Source of the DNA: Arcuatula senhousia
Lineage: Eukaryota > Mollusca > Bivalvia > Mytilida > Mytilidae
Reading direction: 5' to 3'
Length of the DNA stretch: 64,000 nt
NCBI GenBank assembly: GCA_963971305.1
Contig: OZ020317.1
Location: forward strand, 13,658,001-13,722,000
Shown here: positions 38,027-48,602 of the stretch, piece by piece
How the letters are laid out: every line of letters starts with the position of its first letter
Numbering within the stretch: position 1 is the stretch's first letter
Notes under the pieces: model-generated
Told to the model about the DNA's origin: nothing
The model's input: the letters and a program-made list of their open reading frames with translations, nothing else
Database searches by the model: none
Made by a program: the position numbers and the translations under genes

Positions 38027-38029
38027 AAG

Positions 38030-38405
38030 TTATTGGTTACTCCTAAAGACCCTCACAATAAGTAAATTTGAAGAAGAGAAAGATGTTCCATGATATTTTG
38101 ACCAGTTTGGCCTTCCATCAGGACCCCTAAACATTTCTGGCTATGAATAGAGTTCTGTTTGATGGTCTCACTAAGACCCTCATAAATATTAAGAGGATAT
38201 TCCTTGATAAATAAAATTTTATTTTTGCTTTGTGAAATTTTGACTGTATTATGACTAAGCCTTCCTTTGACACCCCCCTCTCGGTTTAAAAATATTCAAT
38301 TAGTTTAAAATGGTTTCTGTTAAATGGTTTTCCTAAAGACCCTCATAACTAGTAAATTTTGAGAGTAGGTGGGGATGTTCCATGATAAATAATATTCTAT
38401 TTTCG
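38030..38405 (+). repeat. Degenerate tandem repeat, ~145-bp unit, split by A3 + LINE
   Basis: CTAAAGACCCTCAYAA recurs near 38042, 38172 and 38333, each followed by GATGTTCCATGAT- or ATATTCCTTGAT-like text. A matching piece (TTTTCCTAAAGAGCCTCATA) lies at 30595, left of A3, so A3 and the LINE appear to have landed in this array. Confidence 0.5.
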
Positions 38406-38922
38406 CTTAGGTAAATAATACCAGCAGTAAAGAAATATGAAAAATCAATACGGGATGTGTATTAGGCATGTAGTCAATAGAATGTGCACTACATGTAAAC
38501 ATTTATAGCAATATCAACCTAATTAGAAAAGGTGTATTGGAACTGGGACTAATTAAAAATACAGGTCAGATTTAAATATACATTAATTTTATAAATGATT
38601 TTTTGCCATGTATGTATAAATTGTTATTGTTTGTTTAAATAGGTTACATTTTTGATAAGTACATATCGGTACTTTCGATATAGAACAAAGAATATTATGA
38701 AGCAGCTATTTAAAATCTGGAATAATTTGATTGATTTTTTAATGAACTAATGTTTGACAGATTGAGGCTGTTCAATGTTCACTTAAACTGAGAAATCTTT
38801 TTTTAATTTCGCCGCCACAACCCCCCCCCCCCCCCCTCCCCCCCCCTCCCACCTTAAATTTCAGATCCACTGATGTCACTGACTATGCAATCTTAATAAA
38901 ATCAGATCTTTGAAATGTTCTT

Positions 38923-39377
38923 ATACTGTCTCTTCATGGTAGATCTGAAGACATCCCATTCTTAACTCCCTGTTCTGATAACCTTTTGAATTGACCAATC
39001 AGATTGCTGGGGGCCTGGGTGGCCAAGTGGTCTAAGGTGCTGGTTTAAATACCACACTATTGATCACTAGTTGATTACCTGTCAGGTGGACTTCCCCACT
39101 TGTTTCTGGTTAGGTTTGTCAGTTACCTGCTCAAGGTTGGTGGTTTTCTCCAGGTACTCAAATAAAACTGACCGCCCTACATGGCCCAGGTGCATCGATA
39201 AAGGGCTTTAAACACCAACACGTACACACCCACCCACCAATCAGATTGCAGGTTCCAAGATTTTGGAAGCAGAATACTTCTTATGATATTAGTAAATCTA
39301 GAGGATTCCATAAAAGGTCATCAGAATTAACAGAAAGAAAAATCGGATGTCTTCAGATCTACCATACAGAGACAGTA
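38923..39377. mobile_element. Foldback element with ~70-bp inverted arms, split by a SINE
   Basis: The left arm (about 38923-38992) and right arm (about 39309-39377) are inverse copies, with a perfect 21-bp core (38936-38956 against 39345-39365). SINE S1 sits in the centre. Confidence 0.6.
39008..39235 (+). mobile_element. tRNA-derived SINE S1 with 14-bp target duplication
   Basis: Head GGGCCTGGGTGGCCAAGTGG carries an A-box-like TGGCCAAGTGG. The middle has the TTACCTGCTCAAGGTTGGTGG ... CTCCAGGTACTC domain, and the tail is ACACACCCACCC. Flanked by ACCAATCAGATTGC at 38994-39007 and 39236-39249. The central CTCCGGGTACTCCGG-type domain recalls widespread invertebrate SINE core domains (from memory). 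Confidence 0.75.
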
Positions 39378-39919
39378 GGGAACAATTGGACAGTTAGATT
39401 TGATTTTGATCAGGTTGGACTTTGAGGGTATAAACACCATACCCTATGACCATTTTTTTAAATGTCTGATCAGACCACAGTTCTGAGGACAAATGAGGGT
39501 TGGTAGAGCCTTTTCCCGGACAGCAGGAAAGGCTTATTTATATACCAGGAATTCAGAATTATACAGGTAAAACTGCAGGAATTAGGGATTTTTAGGTAGC
39601 GGGATCAGGGAATAGTTGTTCATGTCACTGGGAAAGCAGGATTTGGTATTTATTTTAAGGGGAATGCTGGATGAGACCCTCCTCCTACCCACCCCAACAC
39701 ATGGAGTTTTTATTTCCCATGTAAAATGTTTGCTCTGACTTCTTTGTTGCCCTCCTCTTCACTAAGAAGGGCAGTATAGAATTTGGCTCAACATAATTTT
39801 GTCTGTCCATCATTCTAAGAATTTTTCAGAATTCGTTTTCTGGGATGTTACTTTTTAAAGCCTTCATCTTTATTTCTCCCTCCCCTAGCAAAATGCCTGT
39901 ATTCGCCACTGCCCTTTTT

Positions 39920-40035
39920 ATGCCCATTCTACGAAAGTAGGGAGGGTGGCACACCGGCATAGTGTTCAGGTCTGTTTGTCGGTCAGTCTATTTGATTGTC
40001 TGTTCGTCCTAAATGTTGCGAGATTGGGCATTAAG
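39920..40035 (+). mobile_element. Element K, possible 5' end fragment
   Basis: TTTTTATGCCCATTC followed by a degenerate tctgtttgtcggtcagtc tract and TGGGCAT about 100 bp later. Similar in layout to H; weak. Confidence 0.3.
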
Positions 40036-41127
40036 TCTTTTGAACATATTCTTGTTTATGATGTTACATAGTAGATATAAACTATATATATATCCAGGTT
40101 ATTGACTTAACACAGATATCATAAACAAGAACATTTCTTTGTCTAATAGAGTATTGATTTTTGTGGTTTAATACATGTACTGTAAACAGGATTTCAGGTT
40201 TTCCAAGGCACGACTCCATTGCCAAAGGTCGACTAGTGCACTTTAGTAGGTGAAACAAAGATGTATGGTTCATAACTGTGGTTTTTCATGGAATATAGAT
40301 AGGATATTGTTCAAGAAGTGAGGGTCTTTATGGAATGTGGTTAATAGAGGGTGTGTTTGGAATGTGGTTTTAAAATAGAAATTGATCAAAGCAAATGGAT
40401 CATAAAAATTACCACAAAAATGCTGAACAGAAATGATCAATTAAAGAATACACAAGTGCAGACAAAAACAATTAGTTGCATAATCAAAATGGAAATGGCC
40501 CTAAATAATAGTACCAGACTAGGGAAGATCTAGACATTTTTGAATTATTATTGAATACTGAATAGGAAAAGGGGGACTCCAAGCAAATTTTGTCAAAAAT
40601 CGAAATTTTTTTTAAGGAAAGAGGAAAATGCAACTCCCTGCCCCCCCCCCCCCCCCCCGCCCCTGGATTTGAGTACTGTCTTTTCAAATGAAATTGTGGT
40701 AGCATTTAGGTATACATTTGTACAGTAGGGAATTAGTTAAATGCAGGTAGATTTGGTAAATAAACCAGAACAACTTATAAACTGTGTTAAAATAGGCAAG
40801 GGGGCTAATACTTATAGAGGTACGTGTTGACAAGAAATATTTGTGTAAGGTTTAAGTTTTGCATTTATAGTCCTAACTTTATTAGTGTCTGTACATGCCA
40901 TTACTTGTAAGTCATGTAAGTCATGTTGTTTAGGAAGGGCCATATCTAGCTTTGTTTTATAAATGTATTTCAATTTTAAACAGGAAGGCCATCATCCACC
41001 CAGCTTCTTGTTTAAATTCTTATAGGCATTTCAGGGCCATATAAATGCTAGGTTTCTTGCAGGGGAGGGTCTAAAAGGTGAACCTTCTTCCAGGTGGAGA
41101 AAATATTCTGAAATTTGACCCATTTTT
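40036..41127. other. No gene: C-run and V-like MITE remnant
   Basis: A run of about 19 C residues near 40642 is followed by GCCCCTGGATTTGAG, a V-type right end. The rest is AT-rich. Confidence 0.45.
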
Positions 41128-43091
41128 AGCTCACCTGGCCAAAGGCCATGTGAGCTTATGCCATCACTATGCGTCCGTCGTCGTCTGTCGTCGTCCGTCG
41201 TCGTCGTCTGTCGTCCGTTAACAATTTCAAAAATCTTCTCCTCTGAAACCACTAAACCAATTTAACAGAAACTTGGCAGGAATGATATATGACATGTTGG
41301 CAACAAACGATCCTCATTTTGAAATGCTTTGATAAAAAACATGGCCGCCGTTGCTAAAAATAGAACATAGGGGTAAAATGCAGTTTTTTGCAAATAACTC
41401 AAAAACGGCTACAGATATCAAAATTCTGGCATTGGGTAAAAGTGATCAGCACCTCAAGATCTACCTACCCTGAAATTTTGAAGAAAATCCAACCACCCAT
41501 GTAGGAGTTATTGCCCTTTTTGTGGATTTTTTGCAAATTTTGCACCTGTTTAGCTCAATATCTTGAAAACTATACAAGATGTTTGAGAAATTTAAATTGC
41601 ATATTGTTAAGCACATCAAGATCTACAAAATTTGTAACAGGGTCAACGTTGTAGGACCTTTCCTTTTAGGAGTTATTGCCCTTAGAACGTCAAAATTTAG
41701 CATTTTAACAGCATTTCCTCATTACATTGAAAACGTTAACTCCTCTGACACTTTAAGTCCAAATGGAACCAAACTTGGTATAGTTGTTCATTAGCATTAG
41801 GTGTATAGAACTGATGTGGGGATTTTTGATTGGTCGTAAAACATGGCCGCTGTGGCTAAAAATAGAACAAAGGGGTAAATGGCAGTTTTTTGCAAATAAC
41901 TCTAAAACGGTGACAGATTTCAAAATTTTGATTGGGAACAAAAGTGATCAGCACCTCAAGATCTACCAGCTCTGAAATTTTGAAGAAAATCCAACAACCC
42001 ATGTAGGAGTTATTGCCCTTTTTGTGGATTTTTTGCAAATTTTGCACCTGTTTAGCTCAATATCTTGAAAACTATACAAGATATTTGAGAAATTTAAATT
42101 GTATATTGTTAAGCGCATCAAGATCTACAAAATTTGTAACAGGGTCAACGTTGTAGGACCTTTCCTTTGAGGAGTTATTGCCCTTGGAACGTCAAAATTG
42201 AGCATTTTAACTGCATTTCCTTATATTGAAAATGTTAACTCCTCTGACACTTTAAGTCCAAATGGAACCAAACTATTATTATTGTTTATTATATTATAAG
42301 GTGTATAGAACTGTTGTGGGAATTTTCGATTGGTTGTAAAACATGGCCGCTGTGGCTAAAAATAGAACATTAGGTTAAACTGCATTTTTTTGCAAATAAC
42401 TCTAAAACGGTGACAGATTTCAAAATTTTGATTGGGAACAAAAGTGATCAGCACCTCAAGATCTACCAGCTCTGAAATTTTGAAGAAAATCCAACAACCC
42501 ATGTAGGAGTTATTGCCCTTTTTGTGGATTTTTTGCAAATTTTGCACCTGTTTAGCTCAATATCTTGAAAACTTTACAAGATATTTGAGAAATTTAAATT
42601 GTATATTGTTAAGCGCATCAAGATCTACAAAATTTGTAACAGGGTCAACGTTGTAGGACCTTTCCTTTGAGGAGTTATTGCCCTTGGAACGTCAAAATTG
42701 AGCATTTTAACTGCATTTCCTTATATTGAAAATGTTAACTCCTCTGACACTTTAAGTCCAAATGGAACCAAACTTGGTATTATTGTTTATTATATTATAA
42801 GGTGTATAGAACTGTTGTGGGAATTTTCGATTGGTTGTAAAACATGGCCGCTGTGGCTAAAAATAGAACATTAGGTTAAACTGCATTTTTTTGCAAATAA
42901 CTCAAAAAGGGTGACAGATTTTTTGATTTTGATTGAGAACAAAAGTGATCAGCACCTTTAGATCCACCATATTGTCAGATGACCCTCTTATTAATCTTAT
43001 GACCCTTTCAACGTTAAATAGATTTTGCCTTATAACCTTTACTTCAGGCACATATGTCAGGTGAGCGATTCAGGCTCCTGGGAGCCTCTTG
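41128..43091 (+). mobile_element. Element C3 (HINE-like) with ~500-bp internal repeats
   Basis: 5' hairpin AGCTCACCTGGCC (41128-41140) with GGCCATGTGAGCT (41144-41156), gtcgtcgtccg microsatellite, and three internal units of about 500 bp. 3' CAGGTGAGC (43058-43066), hairpin AGGCTCC-TG-GGAGCCT and CTTG end before a T run. Short frames inside repeat with the units and are not genes. Confidence 0.78.
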
Positions 43092-43158
43092 TTTTTTAAT
43101 GCTATTTTTGACAAAAAGGGTGTGTAATCACCCCTGCACTGACGAGATATGAGAAACT

Positions 43159-43427
43159 GGGGGCCTGGGTTGCAAAGTGGTCTAGGGCGCTTAAGTTTAA
43201 TTTCCACGTTATAGATCACTAGCTGGTCACCTCAGATGATGATTTTGAGTCTCGCTTCTAATTTTCAAAAACAGGACTTCCCCACTTGATGGGATTCTGA
43301 GGTTTGTCAGTTACCTGCCCAATGTTAGTGGTTTCCTCTAGGTACGTCCATTTCCCCCACCATTGAAACTAAGCGTCCTAATATCACCCAGGTGCATGGA
43401 AAAGGGTGTTAAACCCTAACTCACACA
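43159..43427 (+). mobile_element. SINE S2, same family, diverged
   Basis: GGGGCCTGGGTTGCAAAGTG head, GACTTCCCCACTTG, TTACCTGCCCAATGTTAGTG core and AAAGGGTGTTAAACCCTAAC tail. Lies between C3 and MITE Y. Confidence 0.6.
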
Positions 43428-43435
43428 TGCAAATA

Positions 43436-43770
43436 AGACCCCGTTTACACTAGACGGAAAGATCAATCTTATTTGAATTGATGCAGAAAAGATCCATCTT
43501 TTTGTCAGTGTAAACGGGAAAGATCGATCTTTATTTGAATCGATTCAAAAAGAACCGGACTTAAAAAGTCCTGCTTAAGACCTAGACTTAAAAAGATCGA
43601 TCTTTTTTTAATCGATCTTTCTTGTAGTGTAATGTAGCGACTGCAGGGAATGGAATTCAATGACCGTATTATTGGGGTTATCTCATAAATGTGTGTAAAT
43701 GCAAACCAGTCTTTTTAAGATCGATTAAAAAAAGATCGATGTATTTTTGTTCATGGTGTAAACAGGGTCT
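43436..43770. mobile_element. MITE (Y) with AGACCC-GTTTACAC ends and internal GATCGATC palindromes
   Basis: Left AGACCCCGTTTACAC, right GTGTAAACAGGGTCT, with TA on both outer sides. AAGATCGATCTTT-type palindromes recur inside. Follows SINE S2 within a few bases. TA flanks would fit mariner-like transposition; the superfamily is uncertain. Confidence 0.6.
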
Positions 43771-44218
43771 TAGACCACTGTTGCTGATTGGTCTCATTTT
43801 GATGTTACGTAACACGGATTTTAAGGTCAATAATTTTTCATTTAATGGTTATTAAATTTCTTTAGTTATGAAACTAATTGATATGATAAAGGACATACCA
43901 CAGCATATTGATTTCGATTTGTCTAGTTTCAAGTATGGTAAAAAATCAACAATGAAGAAAATGGGGTCAAGTAGTTGTCCTAAAATTAGGTCATTTTGAT
44001 ATTGATTTTGAATACATATTAAAATTTATACACCGAAGTAATTAACACTATTAAATAAAGGGAAACCTGCCTAAACTAAACTATTGAAAATGTTTGTTCT
44101 GTAATTAAGGCCAATGTAAAAAAAATATCCTAGATTTTCACTCTAGCCTGCCTCAAATTTTTCAGCCACCTGATAAAAATTTTTATTTTGAGTTTTGGCA
44201 ATTTATGTTATTTTTGGG

Positions 44219-44378
44219 TGGCGGATCCAGAAATTCTAAAAAGAGGGGGCCCACTGACTGGCCTAAGAGTGGGCCCACTTTGGTCACGCTACAATGATTT
44301 CCTATATAATCAACCAATTTTTTCCACCAAAAGAGGGGGGCCGGCCCCCCAGGCCCCCCTCCCCTGGATCCGCCTATG
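44219..44378. mobile_element. hAT-like MITE (V4)
   Basis: TGGCGGATCCAG left and CTGGATCCGCCTATG right; flanked by TTTTTGGG (44211-44218) and ATTTTGGG (44379-44386). The left CAG is missing. Close relative of V3. Confidence 0.65.
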
Positions 44379-44730
44379 ATTTTGGGTCAATTTCCTTTAA
44401 AAATGGCAGAACATTTTATCAAAATTGAAATAGAATTAACATGAATATCCAGAGCCCACTTAGCTCATATTTTCAAGAATTGTAAATATTTAATGATAGC
44501 CTAATTCATCTAAATTAAAACCTGAATACTACCCCTAAGTTTCATTCTTTAAAGTGAAGTTTTTTATTCCAATTTTTTTTTTTTGGTAAACAGGATTTCT
44601 AAAACGAAACAAAAAAACCCAAAACTCAGAGCAATGGTTCTTAGCCCAGTTGTCATTATTAAACAGTATACGAAGAGAGATAACTCTAATTGAATTGTTA
44701 TAAGGAATAAATAGGTGAAAAGCAGTTTTT

Positions 44731-46713
44731 AGCTCACCTGGCCAAAGGCCATGTGAGCTATTGCCATCACTTGGCGTCCGTCGTCGTCGTCCGTCGTCGT
44801 CCGTCGTCGTCGTCGTCGTTAACTTTTCTTTAAACTTCTTCTCCTCTGAAACGGCTGCACAGATTCAAACCAAATTTGGTCTGGTGGTACTTTAGGGTAT
44901 CCTCCACAGAACTGATGTGGGGATTTTTGATTCGTCGAAAAACATGGCCGCCGTTGCTAAAAATAGACCAGGGGGGTCAAACTACTGTTTTTGGCTTGTA
45001 AATCAAAAAGTATAAGAGATAGATGAAATCTGATGCCATGCTCTGCTTCAGCATCAATAGCTCTACAAAAGTCTCCATTGAGTCGAAGTTGTCAGATGAC
45101 CCCTTATGGGAGTTACTGCCCCTTAAAGGTGAAAAATAGCATTTTTTCATGTTTTTGGCCTATGGAATGAAAACTATTGCAGATAGAGAGAAGCTGTTGC
45201 TTGCTTAAATGTTCAGCTCATTTAGCTCTACAAAAGTCTCCATAAGGTCAAAGTTGTCAGATGACCGCTTATAGGGGTTATGGCCCCTTAAAGGCAAAAA
45301 ATAGAGTTTTTGGCCTATAGAATGAAAACTATTGCAGATAGAGAAAAGCTGTTGCTTGCTTAAATGTTCAGCTCATTTAGCTCTACAAAAGTCTTCATAG
45401 GGTCAAAGTTGTCAGATGACCCCTTATAGGGGTTACGGCCCCTTAAAGGCAAAAAATAGTGTTTTTTGCCTATAGAATGAAAACTATTGCAGATAGAGAA
45501 AAGCTGTTGCTTGCTTAAATGTTCAGCTCATTTAGCTCTACAAAAGTATTCATAGGGTCAAAGTTGTCAGATGACCCCTTATAGGGGTTATGGCCCCTTA
45601 AAGGCAAAAAATAGAGTTTTTGGCCTATAGAATGAAAACTATTGCAGATAGAGAAAAGCTGTTGCTTGCTTAAATGTTCAGCTCATTTAGCTCTACAAAA
45701 GTCTCCTATGGTCGAAGTTGTCAGATGACCCCCTATAGGGGTTACAGCCCCTTAAAGGGAAAAATAGTGTTTTTATACCCCGCCACACGAAGTGGCAGGG
45801 TATTATGTTATACCCTCAGTTTTTTTCGGTGTCTGTCCGTCCGTCCGTCTGTCCGTCTGTCCGTCTGTCCGTCTGTCCGTCCCCCGAAGGTTTCCGACCA
45901 ATAACTTGAAAACGCGTCAAAGGATTTGAATGATATTTTGCACAGCTGTTTAGTACAATAAAATACAGGTCAAGTTCGATTTCCAGCATGATCCAAAAAA
46001 TAGTTTTCGAGATAGGCCACTTTGAAAAATCAAATTTCATGAAATTTTGAGTTTCCGACCAATAACTTGAAAACGCGTCAAAGGATTTGAATGATATTTT
46101 GCACAGCTGTTTAGTACAATAAAATACAGGTCAAGTTTGATTTCCAGCATGATCCAATAAATAGTTTTCGAGATAGGCCACTTTGAAAAATCAAATTTCA
46201 TGAAATTTTGAGTTTCCGACCAATAACTTGAAAACGCTTCATGGGATTCAAATGATATTTTGTACAGCTATTGAGTACAATAAAATACAGGTCAAGTTCA
46301 ATTTCCAGCTTGATCCGAAAACTAGTTTTTGAGAAAGGCCACTTTGAAATCAAATTTTATGAACTTTTGATATTATAACGTGGCGGGGTATCATTTAATG
46401 TCCCATTACATGCCCTATTTTTGGCCTATGGAATGAAAACTATTGCAGATAGAGAAAAGTTGTTGCTTGCTTAAATGTTCAGCTCATTTAGCTCTACAAA
46501 AGTCTTTTTAGGGTCGAAGTTGTCAGATGACTCCTTTAAGGGGTTTCGGCCCTTTAAAGGTGAAAAATAGTGTTTTTGCTTTGGAATGAAAACTATTGCA
46601 GATAGAGAAAAGCTTTTTATTGCTTAAACATTCAGCTCATTTAGCTATACAAAAGTCTTCAAAGGGTTGACATTAAGACCAGGTGAGCGATTCAGGCTCC
46701 TGGGAGCCTCTTG
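44731..46713 (+). mobile_element. Element C4 (HINE-like) with 155-bp internal repeats, host of D
   Basis: Same ends as C3: 5' hairpin 44731-44759, 3' CAGGTGAGC at 46680-46688, hairpin AGGCTCC-TG-GGAGCCT, CTTG end at 46710-46713. gtcgtcgtcgtccg microsatellite. Internal monomers recur every 155 bp (motif AAACTATTGC at 45171, 45326, 45481, 45636). Element D interrupts it at 45775. Confidence 0.78.
45775..46417 (+). mobile_element. Element D (HINE-like) nested inside C4
   Basis: 5' ATACCCCGCCAC (45775-45786), folding with GTGGCAGGGTAT; exact reverse complement GTGGCGGGGTAT at 46380-46391; 3' hairpin TAATG-TCC-CATTA (46396-46408). gtctgtccgtccgtcc microsatellite. Monomers start at 45891, 46052 and 46213, exactly 161 bp apart. 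The frame inside that reads as TDGQ repeats is only the microsatellite. Confidence 0.75.
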
Positions 46714-48398
46714 TTTGTGTTCATTATATCATCTGCTTCTATGGTTGTTTTTCTTTTGTATCAGTACTTTGTCTTTGCCTTTTCCAATTTCTGACATTTG
46801 AACTTCTTATAATCTTCTTTCAAGTTCAGTCAAAACTAGACACTTGCAGCATACGACAAACCCATGTGACATTACATTGCAGTTTGAATCAGTGCAATAC
46901 ACTTAAAACTTCAAGGATTAATTTCTCAAATCTTTTAGGGGTTGTAGGCAGAATATGAGTTTTAATTTCTCCTCTGGGGGATCAGATGATATGTTTTTTT
47001 TTCCCTTAGGTTCTTTTAAACTAAGTCAATTACTTTGTACTTCTGTGTTCAATCTTTCCCAAAAGCATATGAAAATGTCATTAAACCACATCCAATTGAA
47101 ACTGAAAGGTTTTGTTCTATAAAATCAATGGTAAACATTAAGTGCACTAACATTGAAGACTTGCACCCTTTGTGTTTTCATGTGAAGTTTTTTTTTTTTT
47201 ATCAGTGGCAGATCCACAAATTTTGAATAGAGGGGGCACTAGCTGGCTAAGGGGTCTATAGGGGGGTAGCACTTTGGTCAATCTTCAATAATTTCTTACA
47301 TATCCAACCAAATTTTCTGTCATAAGGTGGGGCCAGGCCCCTGCTTTTAAAGAAACATATTTTTGTAAACAGTGTTTCAGGATAAAAGCCATTTTTGACC
47401 TTGGGTTCTCAGATTCCTCATTTAATTTTGATAGAGTATACAAAGAAAGATAACTCTAACTGAATTAACACCATCAAACTTAGGGGTTCGGAGGTTTTTA
47501 TACTGTCAGGCTACAAGTGGGCAAATATTAAAACATTATTGCTTGTATTAATTTTTTCACTTTCCATGGGGCAAAATCTTTCAGTTAACATCCAAACTGA
47601 AACAATTATTTTAGCCAATAAAAATGTCTATATTTGTAAATATAAATATTTTCAGGTGTTGGAGGTTTACATTTTCGCACTTGTAACCATCTGTTTCTTC
47701 ATGTTCTTTTTCTTTCAAAACTAACTGATTTTGTCCTTTCCTTTTGGACTTACGAAATTTGAAGTTTTATTTTCTATATTCTTTGAAGTTCAGTCATAAA
47801 CTAGATAACTTGCACTCACTGCCAGAGTACGACAAAACCATTGTGACATTTCATTGCATGTGGTGCAATACACTTTAAACATCAAGAATAAAACCTGATA
47901 TCTCAAATCTTAACTTAAGAATTGTAGGCAGAGTTAGAATTTAATCTCTCATCTGGGGGCACCTAAGGAATCAAGAGCTTAATCCAATAGGATTAAGATT
48001 TGTCTTTCCTGGTTCTTACTGAGATGGATAAGTTTATTGTTCTTCTGGGTTCAATCTTTTCCAAGGCTGATTAAAATGTCAGGGAGAAGTAGTACTAAAT
48101 TTAAAATTTTGTTGTTTTCATACTTGAAGAAATAAATGAGAAATGGATTTGTGACTAAGGATTTCACCAAATGAAACTATGAGTCAATACATTGTAAATG
48201 ACCATGGTAGGTTGGTTAGTGAAAAAGATTTTAGCAACTACTTATCACAGCCTTTTGATATTTGGTATGCACTCAATCACATGAAGGTCCCATATCATTG
48301 GAAAAAGATTAGTTCCAGAGTTGGAAATATTAGCCCAATAACCGGGAAGGGCTGGCTATTAAATTTATGAAAATTGGACTATGGCTTTAAGTGAAAAT

Positions 48399-48602
48399 AC
48401 TGTGGTTTTATTATTTGTGGGGTATCAATTTTCGTGGTTTTATTGGTTGGCCAATGATATTGTCCCACAAAATTTGATACCCCTCCAAAAGTAAATTTAA
48501 CATTGAAACATGTATGTATGCTGCAGTCTTTAAAAGAATCTGTCAGATCCTTTTTCACCAAACCAAATTGGTAACCATGAAAATAAATGAATCCACAATA
48601 GT
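48399..48602. mobile_element. Palindromic MITE family W, copy 3
   Basis: ACTGTGGTTTTATTATTTG left, TGAATCCACAATAGT right, TATCAATTTTCGTGG inside; centre ATGTATGCTGCAG. Confidence 0.55.

Larger units (their letters stand above)
31608..38029 (+). mobile_element. Near full-length non-LTR retrotransposon (LINE) with esterase ORF1 and APE-RT ORF2
   Basis: ORF1 (31611-33632), a spacer of 567 bp, ORF2 (34200-37826, two in-frame stops), a 3' UTR of about 200 bp with AATAAA, and a terminal TTA repeat (38012-38026). The left end abuts the 3' end of repeat A3, only about 4 nt before the ORF1 ATG, so the 5' UTR is missing. TTATTG occurs at 31602-31607 and again at 38030-38035 and may be a short target-site duplication. 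An esterase-type ORF1 plus APE-RT ORF2 and a microsatellite tail are features known from CR1/L2-group elements. Clade placement is inference. Confidence 0.88.
44219..48120 (+). repeat. Old tandem segmental duplication of ~1 kb, first copy split by C4
   Basis: Copy 1: 44219-44730 plus 46714-47100. Copy 2: 47206-48120. Shared blocks: V-type MITE; GAGATAACTCTAATTGAATT / AAGATAACTCTAACTGAATT; TTCAAGTTCAGTCAAAACTA / TTGAAGTTCAGTCATAAACTA; TTGTAGGCAGA at about 46943 and 47929. C4 sits only in copy 1. Confidence 0.55.

Noticed and set aside
39009..39080. tRNA gene
   Set aside because: The A-box-like TGGCCAAGTGG is present, but no proper B box or cloverleaf follows. The sequence continues as a SINE with a 14-bp target duplication.
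41856..42547. Duplicated 63-codon minus-strand genes
   Set aside because: They lie in the ~500-bp internal units of element C3.
45816..46040. Minus-strand TDGQ-repeat protein
   Set aside because: Translation of the gtctgtccgtc microsatellite of element D.
48179..48370. 63-codon + strand frame (MSQYIVNDHG...)
   Set aside because: Reasonable composition, but it is short, next to repeats, and without splice or conservation evidence.
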